24,917 nt of DNA from Catenaria anguillulae PL171 (taxonomy: Eukaryota; Blastocladiomycota; Blastocladiomycetes; Blastocladiales; Catenariaceae): positions 1-24,917 of the forward strand of contig MCFL01000333.1 in assembly GCA_002102555.1 (NCBI GenBank), written 5' to 3'. The notes below the pieces were generated by a model, which saw only the letters and a program-made list of their open reading frames with translations, was not told where the DNA came from and ran no database searches. Of this stretch, positions 17,781 through 24,917 are shown one piece after another; the first letter of the stretch is position 1, and each line of letters opens with the position of its first letter. The translations under genes and the position numbers were made by a program.

Positions 17781-19906
17781 TCACCCTTTGACCTCAATCT
17801 CAACCTCGCCGACCTCCAACCCCATATCCCTTTCCACCTGCCTGCCAACCTCCACAATCTCGGCCAAGAGCCGATCCAAATGCTCCTCTTGCACCGTCGG
17901 CGCATTCATGGGCACCCTGAAAAAACTGGGCAGCGGGTGCGGCTCGGGCAACGGCGCATAATCCACCATGGCCACCCCACGATGCAACATCCTGACACGC
18001 ATGGCCGCCGTGACCCCGGCCATGGCACGTGCCATCTTCTTGTCGGCGCGCATCTTGGCACGCATTTCGTCGGGCGTCCACTGTGCTTGCCATGCCCTTG
18101 GCACGTACCAGAAACACACATTGGCGCCGTGCTCGCCCACCTGGGCCTTGCCCTCGCGTGCAAAGATGGGCAATAGAGCGGGTTGCAACGCGCGGATTTT
18201 GGCGCGCAATGTGCTTGCCATGGCAAATGCGCGATCGACACGAGCAGCATACCCCTCGGTGCCCTCGTACTTCCACGACAAGTACAGCTTGACGCCGTCT
18301 GCACGGCGGCCGCATCCAATGCCCAGGTTGCCCAGGTCGTACACGAGGTCGTCCGTGTCGCCATCCGCCATGGACGCCGACATGCACGGCATGCCCGAGT
18401 CGTCATCATCGTCATCGTCTTGGTCGGAATCCGAGCCCGATGTGGCCGACGAATCCGTATCGTTACCGTCGTCGGCCGCATCATCCTTGGCTTGCGCATG
18501 ATGCGTCGGGTGGGAATGATGATGCAATCCTGCAGGCAGCGAATGATACAAGTACCCGGCCTTTGACGAGTTTGCCTTTGCCATGGTCTTTGGCGGATGC
18601 GCCACCAGCAAGCACGAGCACTGCAACGGAACGCCCAGCATCTTGTGCGGGTTCACGACAAACGAGTCGGACAAGTGCACGCCGTCCAGCAAGTCCTTGT
18701 GCTGCGAAGAAAACAGCACGGACCCGCCCCATGACCCGTCGACATGAAGCCAGAGGTTATGGCGCTTTGTGATGGCGGCAATGGCACGGACGGGGTCGAA
18801 AGAACACTGGAAACAAAAAAAGGGGGGCCTGGTCAGATGGTTGTGCCAGAAAATACATCTGAGGGAAGGTACGTACGAGAACAGTGGTGCCAGCAGTGGC
18901 ATTGACGAAAAACGGCAAGGATCCACGAGCCTTGGCGTCCTCGATTTGTTTCTCTATTTGTGAAAAGGCTCGTCAGCACTTGCGCCTTTGCGGACACTCG
19001 ATTGAGAAAACATAAACGCGGACCTAGATCCTCGGGAATCATGCACCCATTCTCGGTCGTCCTCACCTTGAACACCTGCCGCTTGCCCAACCCAATGACC
19101 ATGGCACTCTTCTCAATCGAGAAATGCGTATGCGCCGACGTAAACACGGCCAAGGGTGGCATCCCCACAAGCCCGTGGCTCTTGACTTTTGGGAACTTGT
19201 GATTCCTGGCCGTGACCATGGCAATCAAGTTGCTCATGCTTCCGCCGGGACTCATGAGTCCGGACCCGCCCTGCACTGGGTACCCAATGAGCCTGCGCAG
19301 CTCGGCCAAGCACGCCATTTCCATGAGCGTGCCCACGGGACTCGCCTGGAACACGTGCGTGTTGATGTTGAGAGCGCCCGTGAGCAGCTCCGTGGCAATG
19401 CCTATGGGCGTCACGCCAGTGTACAGTTTGTCGAGAAACAGCGGGTGGCCCGTGCGCACAGAGTAGTCGAGCGTGCGTTGGAACATGGCCAGGATGTCGG
19501 CGAGCGACGAGGGCGTGGGTGAAAAGGTGAGTTGCAGGCGGGCGGCCAGGTCGTGCGGTGGGGTGTAGCGAAGCACGGGGGTGGTGGGCGAGTGGTTTTG
19601 GTCCACGTAGGTGACGAGCATCGAGGTCAAGGCCGACAGCAGCGTATCGAGCTCCTGTGCTTGAGATTGGGACTTGATGGATGATGGTCCATTTTGGCTT
19701 GTGCTGCTTGGACAGCTGCAACAGGTGTGCGTTGTTGTTGCTGATGTTGGAGTGTCCCTGGGCATGGGCTCTGGCGAGGATTCGGGCGGAGTGGGCGGGG
19801 AAATGATGGTTGGAATGAGTGGTGGTGGTGGAGACATGGTTGGTGGAGTATGGAGCCGGTTCTGAAAGTCTATGTGAGTAGCAGTGCTTGGTTGGTCAAC
19901 TGGCAT
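17781..19906 (-). CDS. Glutamate/cysteine-sulfinate decarboxylase-like PLP enzyme with acidic insertion
   Basis: Exons 19906-19024, 18953-18877 and 18806-17781 give 661 residues. Introns are 70 bases each; the first has donor GTCCGC. After a Pro/Ser/Thr-rich leader of about 85 residues the group II decarboxylase fold reads VRTGHPLFLDKLYTGVTPIG, GGSGLMSPGGSMSNLIAM, ENGCMIPEDLEKQIEDAK and FFVNATAGTTVLCSFDPV. The cofactor site has HVDGSWGGS (Asp near residue 343) and NPHKMLGVPLQCS (Schiff-base Lys near 375). Later come GCGRRADGVKLYLSWKYEG and ANVCFWYVPRAW. These match the animal-type GAD/CSAD subfamily rather than yeast Gad1. SPGGS resembles CSAD, NPHKM resembles GAD, so the substrate is open: glutamate to GABA, or cysteine sulfinate or aspartate. 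A His- and Asp-rich insertion of about 58 residues (18348-18545) lies at the catalytic-loop position. The start may be ATG 19837 instead. Confidence 0.88.
18348..18545 (-). other. Acidic/His-rich insertion in the decarboxylase catalytic-loop region
   Basis: Between GYLY and VYDLGNLGIGCGR, where animal GADs have about nine residues, this protein has roughly 66. They begin HHHSHPTHH and pass into a run with TDSSATSGSDSDQDDDDDDD. No intron signals bound it in phase, and the frame is open throughout, so it is translated as far as the sequence shows. Confidence 0.75.
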
Positions 19907-21093
19907 TCAGATGATCATTTTGCATAGTGTTGAAGTGGTGATGATTCGAGAGAGTGAGAGAGCCTATGCCATTCTCAAGTGAGAGACATCATTCATCATC
20001 ACCACCACACTTGGCTCACTTGGATCGGAAGCTTTAAATGTGATGATGACAGATCCGTCCCGTCTGTGCCCTCTGCCCATGCATGCACGAAAAGACAATC
20101 CAAACGGATCACACAGTAAAGGCTTCCATCAACCAATCCGAAATGAGGCAAATGAAATACTTACATACGGCAATCACAACCAAGAACTGAATGTACTTGA
20201 CAGAGTCCTGCTCGACAATTGTATGCAAAGATGAGGCAAAGTGAAGCAAAGACACGGCTGAGCAACGATGGAGCTAAGGGCACGCCAAGATTTCGTGTTG
20301 TTGGCGGAAAGAAGGGACAGCCTGAGAAGGGGCAGATTGATCTTGTATACTTGCTTTGGAGTGTCACCAATGTTTGCTGACAACACGCATGTGTCCGTCG
20401 CGATTACTGAATCTCGTTGCTGACATTGCAGGCAATGGGGGAGCGCGTGCCCCTTTATATACGCTGCCCGAATGTATGCGCAGGTCTTGGTCGAACACTC
20501 TTGTGCAGGCATGGCTCATTGCTCTTCTTTGATGGAGGTTTGGGGGAAACCCGTCAGTCAGCCCACCAGCACCTAAATCGCTTCCCACGCCTCTTGCCGC
20601 TTGGCTCATTCATCCGTGACCGCGATTTCGACTCATTTCCCACTACTTTTCCCGTCAAGTCGTGGTCAATGGGTCCAATGTGTTCTCGTCGCGACTTGAT
20701 GATGTCAGCTGGCACTCATGCATTGACATCATTCCCACCGGCTGAACCCGTTTTGTTGATCCAGGCCGTCGGGTCGTCACTGCTGTCGAGATGTGGATCG
20801 CGTGTTGGCAATTTTTCTGTGGGAGGCAATATCTCACACGCATACTTTCCCTTGACAAATCGAGCTCACGGCGACCCGAAACTCAATGCAATAGGCACTA
20901 CCATGTCAATAATATACGCTCCAGTCACAATGACCTGCGTCCCAGCGCTGTGTCGTTCCCTGCCACGCTGGATACCCAGCTCCATTCGAAATCGACGGCT
21001 ATTACACTCGACGAAGACTGTAAATGAAGACGAGCTCAATGGGTTCGCATGTGCCTCTTTTCCCAAGCCTCCCTGGATTCAACTATTTACACC
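19907..21093. other. Long intergenic region upstream of the decarboxylase and TruB genes
   Basis: Nearly 1.2 kb between two divergent genes. A 226-codon plus-strand frame (20417-21097) has no recognisable domain, an even mix of residues, and ends just past the TruB start; I treat it as unproven. TATATAAAGG lies on the minus strand at about 20449-20458 with no obvious gene after it. GA-rich sequence occurs near 19945-19965. Confidence 0.35.
20699..20732. repeat. Inverted repeat with bZIP-like half sites
   Basis: ATGATGTCA (20699-20707) and TGACATCAT (20724-20732) are perfect 9-base inverted copies separated by 16 bases. TGACATCA resembles ATF/CREB or Gcn4-type sites. It lies about 360 bases upstream of the TruB start. 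The match is seen directly; any regulatory role is inference. Confidence 0.35.
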
Positions 21094-22068
21094 ATGAACG
21101 AACGATGGTCCTAGTGTTTTTGCTGTCGACAAGCCCGCAGATATGACGAGCAACGATGTGCTGAGCATCCTCAAAAAGACCCTGAATCCACAACCTCGCC
21201 CATTATCATCGCTCGGCCGGGTTCTGGTCCCAGGAATGACATTCCCTCCTCAAGGCCCAAGAAGCTGAAAATGGGCCACGGAGGAACTCTGGTACATTTT
21301 TTTTTCGACTGGCGTCATGGACAACATTTGCATTTGGTTTACTCAACCTCCGTTGTACTCTAGGACCCTTTCGCAACGGGCGTGCTGGTCGTTGCCGTTG
21401 GATCCGGCACAAATCTCTATCCCAGTACCTCGCATGCACAAAGGAGTACCTCGTCACTGGCGTGTTTGGTTCGCGACATGACTTGACAGAATCCTTTTCT
21501 CCTGATCAGCTTGACTGACCAAGCCGCTCACGCACAACAAACAAATAGGATCTGCCACCGACACATACGATCTCACCGGCACACAAACGCACACTGCTCC
21601 GCACGCACACGTGACCCTGTCCTCGCTCCTGGCCATCCTGCCCAACTTCCAAGGCCCATCATGCAGACAACCGCCCTGTACTCTGCCCTGAAACGAAATG
21701 GCGTGCGGCTCTACGACCTTGCCCGGCACGCCGCAGCCACGGCCGCCCCGACGCGCTCAAGGACATCCCGCTGCCTGATCCTCGCCCAGTCACCATCCAC
21801 GAGCTCGAGGTTGTGGATTGGATCACAGAGAGTCCACCCCGCTTCACGTTGCGCGTGAAATGTTCAAAGGGCACGTATATCCGGTCGCTTGTCCACGACA
21901 TTGGCAAGCAGGTTGGATCGGCTGCGCACGTGGTCGAGCTACGGGCGAACCAGGCAGGGCGAGTGGGCAGAGGACGTGGCGGTGCGCAGGGACTTGGGCG
22001 AGTGGACGTTGGACGAGGTCAGGAGGGCGAATCAGGCCGGACAGGATGCTCGGGGCGAGTTTCTTTGA
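21094..22068 (+). pseudogene. PUS4: TruB/Pus4-type tRNA pseudouridine-55 synthase, frame-disrupted
   Basis: All TruB blocks occur in order: GPSVFAVDKPADMTSNDVLS, LKMGHGGTL, DPFATGVLVVAVG, QYLACTKEYLVTGVFG, SATDTYDLTG, IMQTTALYSALKRNGVRLYD, DPRPVTIHELEVVDW and CSKGTYIRSLVHDIGKQVG, ending near DEVRRANQAGQDARGEFL. Two introns splice correctly (21292-21363, phase 0, directly before the catalytic Asp of LDPFATG; 21469-21548, phase 1, donor GTTCGC). The exons change frame near 21100, 21200, 21410, 21655, 21730 and 21955. Four of these changes fit one lost base; the first and last fit one gained base or two lost. No motif is missing and few substitutions are evident, so sequence error is as likely as true decay. 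The enzyme makes pseudouridine 55 in the T-loop of tRNA. It converges on GTP cyclohydrolase I. Confidence 0.75.
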
Positions 22069-22451
22069 TGCAACAGAGGACCGCAATTTTTCTTTCATGT
22101 GTATATCGTGCTTCATCAGACAGTTATCAATTGCGCCGAGTTGGGACGGAGAAAGCAGGAGGGAACAGTTTTGTGCAAGTGATCCAAAAGAAGATCGGGT
22201 CGAGTTGGGACGGGACCGAACACAAACGGTTAGAGAGGGAAAAAGTGGGCTGGGGGGGGGGCACTGGCATGTACACAATCAGCAAATCAAGGAAGGAGCT
22301 AACAAGTATGTAGACGTGGCGGGCTGAAAAGCCAAAGTGCCGGTGGAAAGGAAGAAAGAATGGGAATAACGGGTAGCCACAGGGTAGAAGACGAGTGAGC
22401 AGAGCGAGTCATCCGAGCGGCATTCTCCTTGGCGGGGTGGCACGAGCTCGT
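22069..22451. other. Short convergent intergenic region
   Basis: These 383 bases lie between two convergent 3' ends. A run of ten G lies at 22252-22261. Open frames crossing it are out-of-frame continuations of the two genes. Confidence 0.4.
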
Positions 22452-23810
22452 TTACTTCTTGCCAATCAAGGACAAAGAACTCCTCGCGTGTCTTTTGCGA
22501 CTGCTCAAACACACCCAACATGGACGAAGTGACGGTTGAAGCGCCCGGCTTTTGCACGCCGCGCATCACCATGCACATGTGCGAGCCTCCATGACCACGG
22601 CCACGCCCTGCGGCTTGAGCACCTCGTCAATGGCGCGCGCAACTTGTCTCGTGAGCCGCTCTTGCACTTGAAGGCGCCGGGCAAACATTTCGGCGATACG
22701 CGCCAGCTTGGACAGGCCAAGGACGCGGCCGTTCGGGATGTAGGCGATGTGGATCTGTGAATAAAAAAACGCATGGGCGGATAAACTCGGTGAGAAAAAC
22801 ACGTCATCACGTAAGAGCAACAAGAAATGTCGCGTCATGGAAATGCGGGGGAGGTCGCGGCTCAGGATACACAAAAGATAACACACCTTGCCGTAGAAGG
22901 GACCAGATGATGCTCGCACAACGAAAAGACATCAATGTCGCGCACAATGACCATTTCTTGGTGATTCTCCTCAAAGACAGCATCGTTGACGAGATCTATC
23001 AACAAGAGAGCAACCCAAGTGAGCGAACCAGCCCGAGACCGAAAGGGGGCTCGTCTTGAGCAACTCATACCCTTGAGATTCTCTTCATAGCCCTTGGTGA
23101 AGAAGGTCAAGGCCTTGGCATACCGGACGGGCGTCTTGAGCAACCCCTCACGTTCCGGGTTTTCGCCGAGCGCCTCGAGAATGTTGCGCACATTGCCAGC
23201 AACCTCATCGACACGGTTGGCTGGACGTGGGCGACATGGACCGGTTGGCCTTGGGCTCTTCGAGCGAGGAAGGAAGCGAGTCAGTATCGACAACGGCGGT
23301 GGGCGGCGGTGGTGGTGTCATGTTGAGTTGTTGGGTGGATCACGAAGCGGAAGCAGCGGACGGGATCAATGTGGATGATGCGTGCGTGTACGTGTGCAAG
23401 TGAAGTGTCAGTTGCAAGTGTGCAAGCAAGAAGTATTGCAATCACAACAAATGTTGTGTATGACGTGAGATCCGATTGAGGTGAAGGAGAGGAAAGGAGA
23501 AGGGGGGGGGGGGGGGCGACACGTTCTTGTAGGCGATTGTGTGAATGGGCTCGCAGTCGATGCAAAAACGCAAAGCAGCGACAGCGGTGGGGAAACAGGG
23601 TGGGGACCAAGCGGAAATTTGCAACAAACTTCCGAGATGCAAAAAACGTTCAAGGGTATGAGAAAGGGACAGAAACATACGCTCAATCCCTTGCCAGTCG
23701 GGTGATGCCGACCGAGCGCTGGCCGAAACAGGTTCGTCATCATGGACCGAGCGGCCGTTAGCTGCCTTGGAAGGGGTGCCATTAGTGGCCGCGTTGGACA
23801 GGGTCGACAT
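22452..23810 (-). pseudogene. FOL2: GTP cyclohydrolase I, frame-disrupted
   Basis: Exons: 23810-23681 (MSTLSNAATNGTPSKAANGR to DWQGIE), about 23257-23071, 22995-22887 and 22754-22452. The enzyme reads [80 protein letters not shown] (zinc Cys and His), [52 protein letters not shown] and [11 protein letters not shown] (second zinc Cys), ending KTREEF and LSLIGKK. Frame changes lie near 23230, 22899, 22580 and 22477; those at 22899 and 22580 fit one lost base, the others one gained base. With them allowed, every catalytic motif is intact. The enzyme converts GTP to dihydroneopterin triphosphate, the first step to folate and tetrahydrobiopterin. The intron after exon 1 is unusually long (about 420 bases) and its acceptor is uncertain. 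Functional gene with sequence errors versus pseudogene is undecided. Confidence 0.8.
23502..23516 (+). repeat. G15 homopolymer
   Basis: Fifteen consecutive G lie inside the first intron of the GTP cyclohydrolase I gene (C15 on the coding strand). Its length cannot be trusted without read support. Confidence 0.8.
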
Positions 23811-24655
23811 GTTTGTGAAGATTGGGTGAGATTGCAGAGTGTTTGCAGAGCCGAGAAGGGGTTGTGGGGACTAGAGGGATCGATTATGATATGTTATGGG
23901 TTGACAAGCTGTCCTGGATCGTTGCTCAAAAGGATCGGCGCAGCATCGGGTGGGAGACCGAGTCCGCAGGGGCCTCGCACAGGATCGAGAAATCAGCCAG
24001 AAAACGAGGAAAAAAAGAATCAATTTATAAGAACGGTGAGTAAAGTTGCGTGCTCATTCCATAAGCAGTCTCGTGAAGATCCGAAAGGGCATCGCTATGA
24101 GTGTTGAATAATGACTCGGACGGAGGCGTCCTTGTCGCCGCGGCCGCCCAATCTGCTCTGCTGGAGCAGACCCCATCTCAAGCATTGGTCTATGTACTTG
24201 CGAACCAGTCCTGCTGCTGGATTGGATTCCTAATTGGCAGACCTTGATTGGCTAGGCTGTCGATTGGGTCAGGACCTCCGACGGTTCGACGTGATACGCC
24301 AGTCAGTCATCATGAATGACGAGCATATTCATCTGTACGCATCTCTACTGGCGAACTCACTTCATCCGTGTCGGCTTGTATTCCCTCAAAATTTCTCCTT
24401 GCCGGCGTGCTTCTTGTGCCGGAGTTGAGCGTAAGGTGAAATGGTCGCCGACGCGACTTTCGCATGGATACGCATCACATGAGTTGCGCTGATCGGCAAG
24501 TAGCAGCTACCTGACTCCAACCGCCCTTCCAAAGCCGCAACCCAGTCAGCGTGCGGCCATTGCTTTCCCCAGCAACATCCATGCATTCATCATTCAGTAA
24601 ACCGTTCCACATCATCAATCTCATCACCAATCCCGTCATCGCCCGCCCGCCCACC
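23811..24655. promoter_or_regulatory. Divergent intergenic region between GTP cyclohydrolase I and LYAR genes
   Basis: About 845 bases without a supported gene, between divergent starts. GAGGAAAAAAAGAAT lies at about 24007-24021. Short frames on both strands show no domain. Both promoters are expected here. Confidence 0.35.
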
Positions 24656-24917
24656 ATGGTCTCGTTCTGCTGCGATCACTGCCAAGAAATCATCAAGAAG
24701 CCCAAGGCCGAAATGCACGTGCGCCGATGCCACCCGGCGTCGCTGTCGTGCTTGACTGCTACAAGACATTTACGGGCACGGCGTTCAAGGCACACACATC
24801 GTGCATCACCGAGGAGCAAAAGTTTCACGCAAGTTGACAAGAGGAGAACAATGGCAAGGGGGCGAATGGAAGCAGCAGCAGCAAAAGAACAAGCAGCACC
24901 AGAACGCTCCCAAACCT
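24656..24917 (+). CDS. LYAR: LYAR-type C2HC zinc-finger nucleolar protein (5' part, cut by right edge)
   Basis: ATG 24656 opens MVSFCCDHCQEIIKKPKAEM, then HVRRCHPASLSC, the first half of the LYAR zinc finger (CxxC, H, C). After one apparently lost base near 24750 it continues as LDCYKTFTGTAFKAHTSCIT, EEQKFH, the second half with the paired Cys and His. A second frame change near 24830 leads to a Lys/Gln-rich stretch (EWKQQQQKNKQHQNAPKP) at the window edge. LYAR and its yeast and plant relatives are nucleolar proteins linked to ribosome biogenesis. The zinc finger and charged region are in the usual order; the remainder lies outside the window. Confidence 0.7.
   Translation, partial: MVSFCCDHCQEIIKKPKAEMHVRRCHPASLSCLTATRHLRARRSRHTHRASPRSKSFTQVDKRRTMARGRMEAAAAKEQAAPERSQT

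Noticed and set aside
17800-18566. Several 80-197-codon frames on both strands within the decarboxylase gene
   Set aside because: They are alternative readings of the enzyme exon; the enzyme frame holds the cofactor motifs.
20449-20458. TATATAAAGG on the minus strand as a promoter
   Set aside because: The next minus-strand frames are short and featureless; the decarboxylase start is over 500 bases away.
1-24917. tRNA or rRNA genes, CRISPR arrays, transposons and LTR or virus-like elements
   Set aside because: I found no cloverleaf B-box pattern, rRNA-like sequence, regularly spaced repeats, terminal repeats, or transposase, integrase or reverse-transcriptase motifs in any frame by eye.

Overview
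The window looks like nuclear DNA of a fungus. Genes are compact and GC-rich, with short spliceosomal introns of mostly 55-90 bases, and the proteins recognised are eukaryotic: a sterol scaffold, Ufd1, Skp1, a PTM1/GPR107-type Golgi protein, an F-box protein, a TruB/Pus4 pseudouridine synthase and a GTP cyclohydrolase. The lineage cannot be fixed from this alone. The metazoan-type glutamate/cysteine-sulfinate decarboxylase and the bacterial-type CsaA protein fit an early-diverging fungus, but that is inference.

Layout. 1-366: the start of an FMC1-like LYR mitochondrial assembly factor (minus, runs off the left edge), divergent from ERG28 (603-1186, plus). UFD1 (1368-2872, minus) converges on ERG28. 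Three SKP1 paralogues follow in tandem on the plus strand (3446-4238, 4791-5427, 6044-6689). 7.2-9.5 kb is poorly resolved: a Ser/Arg/Pro-rich open frame (plus) and a coding-like stretch (minus). 10417-11071 (minus) encodes an unknown small membrane protein; 11353-11836 (plus) is an unidentified broken-frame gene; 11951-12475 (minus) is CsaA with a presequence-like extension. 12950-14900 (minus) is a PTM1/GPR107-type seven-helix protein. 15561-17598 (plus) is an F-box protein. 17781-19906 (minus) is a PLP-dependent glutamate/cysteine-sulfinate decarboxylase-like enzyme with an acidic insertion near its active site. 21094-22068 (plus) is TruB/Pus4, 22452-23810 (minus) is GTP cyclohydrolase I, and 24656 to the right edge (plus) is the start of a LYAR-type zinc-finger protein.

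Functional links. The three SKP1 copies and the F-box protein all belong to SCF ubiquitin ligases, and UFD1 acts in the Cdc48 pathway downstream of ubiquitin. The other genes look like unrelated housekeeping neighbours.

Quality caveat. TruB, GTP cyclohydrolase I and LYAR, and to a lesser degree FMC1, UFD1 and the 11.4-11.8 kb gene, keep all their family motifs but in shifting reading frames, consistent with one-base gains or losses. Sequence or assembly error is the simpler explanation; gene decay is the alternative. Genes between about 3.4 and 7 kb and between 12 and 20 kb read cleanly.
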